Shown: positions 6,024-10,442 of the stretch, one piece after another | Numbering within the stretch: position 1 is the first letter of the stretch | Layout: each line of letters opens with the position of its first letter | NCBI GenBank assembly: GCA_900550795.1 | Contig: URTN01000009.1 | Span: forward strand, 1 to 11,812 | Direction: 5' to 3' | Length of the DNA stretch: 11,812 bases | Source: an uncultured Mollicutes bacterium | Lineage (GTDB): Bacteria; Bacillota_I; Bacilli_A; RFN20; CAG-826 | Notes under the pieces: generated by a model | The model's input: the letters and a program-made list of their open reading frames with translations, nothing else | Told to the model about the DNA's origin: nothing | Databases searched by the model: none | Program-made: the position numbers and the translations under genes

Positions 6024-7367
6024 CTAATTGTTTTTCTTGATATAGTACCCACCCGTCTTTTTTGAACCCCGCAACTCAATATAATTTTTAATTTCCCTTT
6101 TAATAACATTCCTTATCTTATCCGCGGTTAAATTTTGGAATGATTTATTTAGCTCCGAAAGCATCGATGGAACTTTGGCTCCTGGATTTTTTTGGATGAA
6201 TCTCATTAATTCAAGTCCAAGATCGCTGATTGCATCATTTATTTGGTCATTTATTTGGTCATTTATTTGGTCATAATTTCTTTCTACATAATTAACGTTA
6301 GGAAGATAAACCATAAAGAAATTCTCACTATCATAAAATTCCGGTTTTTTCTTTGATTTTGAATAAGCGTCCAAAGTTCTTGGAATCCCAGTTCCAAAGT
6401 TCTCGATGAATCCCAATTTATCTAGCAAATGAACAAGCCTCTCATTACGATAAGTTTGGACGCCTTTAAGCATCTCATCAAGGCTTGTTTTATAAAGGCC
6501 ACCTGGACTTGTAATCTTTGCTTTGTCAGGATAAAACTCGATTTTAATATTTGACCTGATAAAATAGTTCGAGTGGCAAAAGGCGTTTAAAACGATTTCT
6601 CTCAAAGAATCGCCGGGATATGATTTTGTTTCAATTCTCTGCCATGTAGCCGGATCAATTGCAGCAGAAGCATCATTCATTCTTTTTGACTGTTCCCTAG
6701 TATCAATAAGAACTTTTAGTAATGAGCCACTAAATGTTTTTTTTATTTTAAAATTCATGTGTTCATCATACTCGGCTATTTTGACCATAATCGGCGATTG
6801 ATCAGAAATTAACAATCCCAAGTTAGTATAGGTTCCGTCTGCTTTCATTAATCCTAGCGATATTTTTTGCTTTTTAGAGTTCTCAAGTTTTATTTCGTCA
6901 CATAATTCGTCGTAATATCTAAAAGTCAAAGATTGGTTCTCGCTAACATCGGATTCAAAATCATAGTGATTAGATTCCATTATTAATTTCAAAATTTCAT
7001 CTTCGTTACATTTTCTAATAGATGTGCCTACACGTTTGTACACACCCGAGGGCTTTGGCCCTTTCTCTTTTAGATAATAAGGTTTTTTATTTCCTTCTTT
7101 TATTTGAATTTTCAAAACATTGTCTTCATTATATCCAAAGTTAACGAACGAAGATGGTATCGGATAAAATGCATCTTGAATCCAAGAAGAAATAGTCAAA
7201 AGATGGCCATCCTGATTTTGCTTAACAAAATTTTGATTTACCGAGCCATCATCATTAACTCCAACAAAAATGGTTCCGCCTTCAGTATTTAAAAAGGCAA
7301 TCATTTCATTTTTAATTTCATCTATTAATTCTCTTTTTAATTCGCATTGAGAAGATTCTTTGTACAT
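6024..7367 (-). CDS. AlbA_2 (Schlafen-like) and HATPase_c domain protein, COG2865 type
   Basis: The N-terminal AlbA_2 domain (about 3-125) has the signature ELKREL (9-14), AFLNTEGGTIFVGVNDDG (24-41) and the YKRVGTSIRKCNEDEI block (110-125). The central part (about 250-335) is a GHKL-type ATPase-like domain: REIVLNAFCHSNY (256-268), SPGG (287-290) and GTGIPR (325-330), as in COG2865 proteins often labelled 'ATP-binding' or 'RecG-like'. A QIND repeat (367-378) links to a C-terminal winged-helix-like region (about 380-447). Such proteins are considered DNA- or RNA-binding regulators and are common in mobile and defence neighbourhoods; the exact function is not known. Length 447 aa is usual. GGTGG lies 4 nt before the ATG, a weak and close ribosome site. 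The gene stands alone between the 69-aa ORF and the IS66 element. Confidence 0.85.
   Translation of the reverse strand: MYKESSQCELKRELIDEIKNEMIAFLNTEGGTIFVGVNDDGSVNQNFVKQNQDGHLLTISSWIQDAFYPIPSSFVNFGYNEDNVLKIQIKEGNKKPYYLKEKGPKPSGVYKRVGTSIRKCNEDEILKLIMESNHYDFESDVSENQSLTFRYYDELCDEIKLENSKKQKISLGLMKADGTYTNLGLLISDQSPIMVKIAEYDEHMNFKIKKTFSGSLLKVLIDTREQSKRMNDASAAIDPATWQRIETKSYPGDSLREIVLNAFCHSNYFIRSNIKIEFYPDKAKITSPGGLYKTSLDEMLKGVQTYRNERLVHLLDKLGFIENFGTGIPRTLDAYSKSKKKPEFYDSENFFMVYLPNVNYVERNYDQINDQINDQINDAISDLGLELMRFIQKNPGAKVPSMLSELNKSFQNLTADKIRNVIKREIKNYIELRGSKKTGGYYIKKNN
6236..6271 (-). repeat. Three perfect 12-nt tandem repeats coding QIND units
   Basis: The plus-strand unit CATTTATTTGGT is present three times without a mismatch, and a partial CAT follows. 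It codes the DQINDQINDQIND linker of the AlbA_2 protein (about 366-378). Because the unit is a multiple of three, gain or loss of copies would change linker length without a frameshift. Confidence 0.9.
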
Positions 7368-7383
7368 AAATCCACCATTTAAT

Positions 7384-7406
7384 TAGTCTATCTAATAAAT
7401 AGACTA
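7384..7406 (-). promoter_or_regulatory. Inverted repeat TAGTCTAT / ATAGACTA before the AlbA_2 gene
   Basis: Perfect 8-bp arms with a 7-nt centre, 17 bp upstream of the start codon and overlapping the likely promoter (a TTGGTC / TTTATT pair at 17-bp spacing). It has the size and position of a regulator's operator, possibly for the gene's own winged-helix region. Confidence 0.4.
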
Positions 7407-7567
7407 TATCATTTTTGACCAAATAAAGCATCTAAAAAGCAAAAACAATAAAAAGTGAAATAGCTCAGAATCAACTCTCATAAGAATTGGAGTATACTTC
7501 CATTTTCAATTTTGCTGATATGATGTCAAGCAATGACATTTCAATCGGCAATGGCTTGACTAGTTCC

Positions 7568-7580
7568 AAACTTGTTTGTA
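7568..7580. repeat. Left arm of the palindrome split by the IS66 element
   Basis: AAACTTGTTTGTA, the perfect reverse complement of TACAAACAAGTTT at 9972-9984. It lies immediately outside the left target duplication. Before insertion the two arms would have enclosed only the 8 bp GCAAATGT. Confidence 0.85.
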
Positions 7581-7588
7581 GCAAATGT
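7581..7588. repeat. Left target-site duplication GCAAATGT
   Basis: The identical octamer is found at 9964-9971, directly against both ends of the element. Eight bp is the duplication length typical of the IS66 family. Confidence 0.9.
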
Positions 7589-7599
7589 GTAAGCGTAAA
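7589..7599. repeat. IS66 terminal inverted repeat, end nearest tnpC
   Basis: GTAAGCGTAAA, an 11-bp perfect match to the inverted right end. Further in, a GTTCGAAC palindrome lies at 7609-7616; the same palindrome occurs at 9893-9900 near the other end. Confidence 0.85.
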
Positions 7600-7635
7600 T
7601 TTTGTCCCGTTCGAACCCATTCGGATGAAATCGGA

Positions 7636-9150
7636 TTAGGATTTTAAATTCCAGGGCAAAAGCTTTTCGAGTTCCTCTTCCTTTGGGTTTTCAGGAATCT
7701 CGGTTATCAGTTTTTCTAGGTAATCCCTTGCCTTGAGTCCATTGGCAATGGCGGTCTGTATGATCGAAAAGATCATCACCGAGGACTCAGCACCATTCTC
7801 GGTATTCGAGAACAGGAAGTTCTTTCTCGCGATCACGAAAGGCTTGATGCCCCTTTCCGCAGAGTTGTTGCTCAACTCAAGATGCCCATCTTTTAATATA
7901 TTTAAAAATGATTGCTTCCTGTCCAGTATGTATTTGACGGCAGTCTCGAACCTTGACTTTGGACTTGGGTTTGCATTTTCCAGAAGCCTGAATATCTTGT
8001 CCAGGCATTCCCTGAACGGGCCTTGGTTCCGAAGTTCTTTTATCCTCGACGCGGTATACATCTTCTTGCGGTATTCACGTTCAATCCCGAACATTTCATC
8101 AATTTCATCGACTATCTCCTGTGATGTGGAACCAGCCTTCTGCTCATCTGACAAGGTATCGAGTATGTCGATGAAGTTCCTCCTTGCATGTGCCCAGCAA
8201 TATGAATTCTCGATGTTCGGGAGGTTGTTGTACCCGGCATAGCAATCGCTTATTAGGTATCCTGAATAATCCTTGAGGAATTCCTGGGGAACCTTGGCGG
8301 AACGGGTATCGGAGTATCTATAGATAAAGATGGGATTTTCATAGAGAGACGTGTTGAAAAGCCATACATAGCATTTCGACTTGTCCTTGCTGAGTACCCT
8401 CAGTGTCGTCTCGTCCGCATGAAGGACCTTGACGCTCGTGGCTAGCAGTTTCTTGGCTAGGAAGTCATACATTGGCCTGATTATCTCTGCCGTCCTCATC
8501 TGGTAGTTGCACAGTGTCTGCCTCGATATGTTCAACCCGTCGTCGAACAGGTACTTTGACTGCCTGTAGAACGGGGTCCCAAGGACAAACTTGTTCGTAA
8601 CTACCTCCGAGGCGAATGACGGGGTACAGAAGGAATGGGGGTATTTGTCGTCCTTAAGCTTTTGGTAAATCTTGCCTGTCCCCTTGTCCTTGTACTTGTT
8701 GGAGACTACCTTGATGATCTTCAGCCTTGCTGGCGTCGATTCAATCTTGAAGGTTATATCTTCACCAATCTTGATAAGCGATGGATTGTCCCTGATTTCG
8801 TCGGGATCCAGGGAAATCTCCTCGGTGAAATTCCTTTCGAGGAAGTCCCTGGTCATGGTATTTTCCGCATCGCGTCTCCTGTATGGCTTCCTGGATTTGC
8901 TGGCTTCGGCCTCGTTGAATTTGTTTTGGGATAGTTTGTTTGTTTCCCTTTTTTTGCCGAATATGATCCTGTTCCTCTTCGCGAGCTGGAAGTTGTATTC
9001 CTCCAGCTTTTTGTTCTTCTCGCCAAGCTCAATCTGCATGGCCGCGAACTTCGCTTCGAGTTTTTCGTTCTTCTTCAACAACTTGAGGTACAGATTATAC
9101 AATTCTTCCTTCGATACCTCGTTGATCCCTACTGCTTTTTCCATACTCAT
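7636..9150 (-). CDS. tnpC: IS66 transposase TnpC (DDE)
   Basis: Catalytic transposase of the element, 504 aa, normal length. A leucine-zipper-like coiled coil is at about 14-60 (LYLKLLKKNEKLEAKF), followed by a basic linker with RKPYRRR (87-93). The region where IS66 transposases carry a Cys4 zinc finger (about 110-165) has no Cys here. The RNase H-like core starts at about 200: D246 in HADETTLRVL, D302 in ISDCYAGY and E432 in NNSAERGIKPF form the DDE triad. CWAHARRNF (318-326) is the usual motif after the second Asp. The C-terminal domain contains IFSIIQTAIANGL (460-472). The start is MSME; the first ATG lies directly against a TATAAT and has no ribosome site, so the second ATG (9144) is an alternative. 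A hairpin separates it from tnpB by 42 bp. Confidence 0.95.
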   Translation of the reverse strand: MSMEKAVGINEVSKEELYNLYLKLLKKNEKLEAKFAAMQIELGEKNKKLEEYNFQLAKRNRIIFGKKRETNKLSQNKFNEAEASKSRKPYRRRDAENTMTRDFLERNFTEEISLDPDEIRDNPSLIKIGEDITFKIESTPARLKIIKVVSNKYKDKGTGKIYQKLKDDKYPHSFCTPSFASEVVTNKFVLGTPFYRQSKYLFDDGLNISRQTLCNYQMRTAEIIRPMYDFLAKKLLATSVKVLHADETTLRVLSKDKSKCYVWLFNTSLYENPIFIYRYSDTRSAKVPQEFLKDYSGYLISDCYAGYNNLPNIENSYCWAHARRNFIDILDTLSDEQKAGSTSQEIVDEIDEMFGIEREYRKKMYTASRIKELRNQGPFRECLDKIFRLLENANPSPKSRFETAVKYILDRKQSFLNILKDGHLELSNNSAERGIKPFVIARKNFLFSNTENGAESSVMIFSIIQTAIANGLKARDYLEKLITEIPENPKEEELEKLLPWNLKS

Positions 9151-9158
9151 ATTATATC

Positions 9159-9187
9159 AAAAAAGCCCGAACAAATCGAGCTTTTTT
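9159..9187 (-). terminator. Bidirectional terminator-like hairpin between tnpB and tnpC
   Basis: AAAAAAGCCCG pairs with CGAGCTTTTTT (11 bp, one G-U) around a 7-nt loop, giving a T tract on both strands. It starts 6 nt past the tnpB stop and ends just before tnpC. As an intrinsic terminator it would attenuate tnpC expression from the tnpA promoter and block antisense transcription entering from outside. Confidence 0.7.
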
Positions 9188-9192
9188 CATAT

Positions 9193-9552
9193 TTAATACA
9201 AGTTTTTTTGCTCTTTTTCCAATGGTTTTCCGGCACGTTCCAACCTCTTGAATTCCATCCCCTTGAGCAGCCAGTTTATCTGTGCCTTGTTGATTTCGCA
9301 GGCCTCTGCAATGCTGTTTGGCCAGGGGAACCTGGTCTCATCCAGCGAGCGGATGTATACCCATACTCCCGTGGAATCCTTCTCGTAGATTTTTATCAGC
9401 TCGTTCTTCCTGTTGCAGAAGAGGAAGAGCTCGTGCAGGCCATCGCCGGAATATATCCTCCTTGCAAGCAGAGCCAGTGAATGCCTTCCCTTCCTTAGGT
9501 CGGTACTTCCCGGAAAGAGGTAGATATGGTCAATTGATTCCAGGTCAATCAT
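9193..9552 (-). CDS. tnpB: IS66 accessory protein TnpB (IS66 Orf2 family)
   Basis: 119 aa, the usual size. The family signature is clear: IDHIYLFPGSTDLRKGRHSL (7-26), then LHELFLFCNRKNELIKIYEKD (39-59), VWVYIRSLDETRFPWP (63-78) and a C-terminal HTH-like tail with NWLLKGMEF. TnpB is needed for transposition of IS66 elements together with TnpA and TnpC; its biochemical role is not settled. Its ATG overlaps the end of tnpA by 8 nt (ATGATTGA), so translation is coupled. A GAGG about 10 nt upstream can serve as ribosome site. The next gene, tnpC, lies beyond a terminator-like hairpin. Confidence 0.93.
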   Translation of the reverse strand: MIDLESIDHIYLFPGSTDLRKGRHSLALLARRIYSGDGLHELFLFCNRKNELIKIYEKDSTGVWVYIRSLDETRFPWPNSIAEACEINKAQINWLLKGMEFKRLERAGKPLEKEQKNLY

Positions 9553-9892
9553 TGCTGATAATCCTCATGACTGCATCCAGCTTCGATATGTGGCAGATGA
9601 TAGAGTAACCGTTCTTGAAGATCCTGATTGTCTCGTTAGTCGTCTGGATCATGGACATCTCGGTTGCCTCCCTCTTCATCGGGGCGGTGATGTCGACATA
9701 CTCCCCATCGACGCTCTCGACGCCGCTTACCTCCCAGTCCTTCATGACGATGTGGCCATACTTGCATATCCAACCCCAAAAGGTGGACTTCGCAACCCTG
9801 AACTCGTTGCAGATGTCCTTCCTTGGGCGACCGTTGAAGTACTGTTTTACCAAGTCGATTTTGAATTCTTCTAAATATTTGTTGCAAAACAT
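9545..9892 (-). CDS. tnpA: IS66 accessory protein TnpA (HTH)
   Basis: 115 aa. An N-terminal helix-turn-helix of the transposase IS3/IS911-like class spans about 9-44 (EFKIDLVKQY, then RPRKDICNEFRVAKSTFWGW). The C-terminal block TIRIFKNGYSIICHI...AVMRII (88-112) matches the end domain typical of IS66 TnpA. It probably binds the element ends or regulates the operon. It is the first gene of the operon, with the only strong ribosome site in the element (AGGAGG, 7 nt before the ATG) and a promoter in the element's end. The stop TGA overlaps the tnpB start. Confidence 0.92.
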   Translation of the reverse strand: MFCNKYLEEFKIDLVKQYFNGRPRKDICNEFRVAKSTFWGWICKYGHIVMKDWEVSGVESVDGEYVDITAPMKREATEMSMIQTTNETIRIFKNGYSIICHISKLDAVMRIISND

Positions 9893-9899
9893 GTTCGAA

Positions 9900-9905
9900 C
9901 CTCCT
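9900..9905 (-). promoter_or_regulatory. Strong ribosome binding site of tnpA
   Basis: AGGAGG on the minus strand, 7 nt from the ATG. It fixes the start of tnpA and contrasts with the weak or absent sites of most host genes in this window. Confidence 0.85.
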
Positions 9906-9911
9906 GGCTAG

Positions 9912-9940
9912 ATTATTCGGGAATCTATTCATGAAGTCGA
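9912..9940 (-). promoter_or_regulatory. Promoter of the IS66 operon
   Basis: Minus strand TCGACT (9940-9935), 17-bp spacer, AATAAT (9917-9912). It lies 13 bp inside the terminal repeat and about 20 bp before tnpA, the normal place for the IS66 promoter. Confidence 0.55.
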
Positions 9941-9952
9941 TTGTGGAAATCT

Positions 9953-9963
9953 TTTACGCTTAC
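9953..9963. repeat. IS66 terminal inverted repeat, end nearest tnpA
   Basis: TTTACGCTTAC, the exact inverse of 7589-7599. The base after it begins the second copy of GCAAATGT. Confidence 0.85.
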
Positions 9964-9971
9964 GCAAATGT
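9964..9971. repeat. Right target-site duplication GCAAATGT
   Basis: Same octamer and orientation as 7581-7588. It directly abuts the palindrome arm that follows. Confidence 0.9.
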
Positions 9972-9984
9972 TACAAACAAGTTT
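9972..9984. repeat. Right arm of the palindrome split by the IS66 element
   Basis: TACAAACAAGTTT, the perfect complement of 7568-7580. The original site was a 13-bp stem with an 8-nt loop. No T tract lies next to it on either strand. It lies 12 bp beyond the T tract of the tRNA operon terminator. Confidence 0.85.
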
Positions 9985-9996
9985 CAAAAGAGCATC

Positions 9997-10028
9997 AAAA
10001 AAAGGTTCGACTCGTTCGAATCAAACCT
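9997..10028 (-). terminator. Rho-independent terminator of the tRNA operon
   Basis: On the minus strand an 11-bp stem with two G-U pairs (AGGTTTGATTC with GAGTCGAACCT), a GAAC loop and seven T. It begins 12 nt after the encoded CCA of tRNA-Thr. Confidence 0.85.
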
Positions 10029-10039
10029 AACGTTCTAAC

Positions 10040-10115
10040 TGGTGCCGCAAGCCGGAATTGAACCAGCAACCTACGCATTACAAGTGCGTTGCTCTGCCAA
10101 TTGAGCTATTGCGGC
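10040..10115 (-). tRNA. tRNA-Thr(TGT)
   Basis: 76 nt with CCA encoded. The acceptor stem GCCGCAA/TTGCGGC is perfect. The D-loop is AATTGGCA, the anticodon stem ACGCA/TGCGT, the loop CTTGTAA (anticodon TGT) and the T arm GCTGG/CCGGC. Discriminator A. Last tRNA of the minus-strand operon, decoding ACA and probably ACG by wobble. Confidence 0.97.
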
Positions 10116-10123
10116 AATTTGAT

Positions 10124-10198
10124 TGGTGGGTGTTACTGGTATCGAACCAGTGACCTCTTCCGTGTGAAGGAAGCGCTCTCCCACTGAGCTAAACACCC
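10124..10198 (-). tRNA. tRNA-Val(CAC)
   Basis: 75 nt with CCA. The acceptor stem is GGGTGTT/AACACCC, the anticodon stem CTTCC/GGAAG, the loop TTCACAC (anticodon CAC) and the T arm ACTGG/CCAGT. All stems are perfect. The CAC anticodon reads only GTG, an isoacceptor less common than TAC in AT-rich genomes. Confidence 0.95.
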
Positions 10199-10214
10199 CT
10201 TCATAATCAATAAT

Positions 10215-10235
10215 AGCCCCGCTTTTGACGGGGCT
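10215..10235. repeat. GC-rich hairpin between tRNA-Ile and tRNA-Val
   Basis: AGCCCCG pairs with CGGGGCT (7 bp) around a 7-nt loop. It is followed by TTAAT on the plus strand and TATTATTG on the minus strand, so it is at best a weak terminator. Within the tRNA transcript it may act as an attenuator or as an element for processing. Confidence 0.6.
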
Positions 10236-10246
10236 TTAATGTCCAT

Positions 10247-10323
10247 TGGTGGGCCTTAATGGGCTCGAACCATCGACCTTGCGCTTATCAAGCGCACGCT
10301 CTAACCAACTGAGCTAAAGGCCC
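10247..10323 (-). tRNA. tRNA-Ile(GAT)
   Basis: 77 nt with CCA. The acceptor stem is GGGCCTT/AAGGCCC, the D-loop AGTTGGTTA, the anticodon stem TGCGC/GCGCA, the loop TTGATAA (anticodon GAT) and the T arm GATGG/CCATT (one G-U). First gene of the operon, directly behind the promoter. Confidence 0.97.
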
Positions 10324-10348
10324 ACATGCGCCTTAAAAGCGCTTAGTA

Positions 10349-10377
10349 AATATACCCCAAGTAAGGCTAACTAACAA
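10349..10377 (-). promoter_or_regulatory. Promoter of the tRNA operon
   Basis: Minus strand TTGTTA (10377-10372), exactly 17 bp, TATATT (10354-10349), then a G/C-containing leader of about 20 nt to tRNA-Ile. No ORF lies between this promoter and the tRNA. Confidence 0.75.
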
Positions 10378-10414
10378 GTACTATTTTTCAATTTGTACCC
10401 CTAATTTTATACTC

Positions 10415-10442
10415 TAGGCTATTTCTAATGACAAAAAGCCTA
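10415..10442. repeat. Inverted repeat TAGGCT / AGCCTA at the end of the hydrolase gene
   Basis: 6-bp arms plus three inner A-T pairs. The stop codon of the glycoside hydrolase gene lies in one arm. The T run (TTTTTC) follows on the plus strand, not the minus strand. As written it would stop antisense transcription better than transcription of the gene itself, for which no other terminator is seen before the tRNA promoter. Confidence 0.4.

Larger units (their letters stand above)
7589..9963 (-). mobile_element. Complete IS66-family insertion sequence (2375 bp)
   Basis: The ends read GTAAGCGTAAA on both sides (7589-7599 and, inverted, 9953-9963), the GTAA-type terminus of IS66 elements, with weaker similarity to about 20 bp. 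Inside are tnpA, tnpB and tnpC in the canonical order on the minus strand, all open and with intact key motifs. The element is flanked by the perfect duplication GCAAATGT. GC content and codon choice (many CTC, TCG, GGC, AAG) differ visibly from the AT-rich neighbours, pointing to recent acquisition. It lies between the AlbA_2 gene and the tRNA operon and appears structurally able to transpose. Confidence 0.93.

Noticed and set aside
6236..6271. Short direct repeats considered as a CRISPR array
   Set aside because: The units are 12 nt, contiguous without spacers, and in frame within a protein gene.
7733..9196. Long plus-strand ORFs across the tnpC gene (for example 7733-8242, 8672-9196)
   Set aside because: They are antisense to an intact, motif-bearing IS66 transposase and have no recognisable domains or ribosome sites; the higher GC of the element lengthens spurious frames.
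9208..9932. ORFs overlapping tnpA and tnpB in other frames on both strands
   Set aside because: tnpA and tnpB carry clear family motifs and coupled starts; the others have no motifs and biased, unlikely composition (Arg/His-rich).
7568..9984. A 33-bp imperfect terminal repeat including AAACTTGTTTGTA as the IS66 ends
   Set aside because: The 8-bp direct repeat directly against GTAAGCG on both sides and the known IS66 end sequence place the element ends at 7589 and 9963; the outer 13 bp are flanking DNA.
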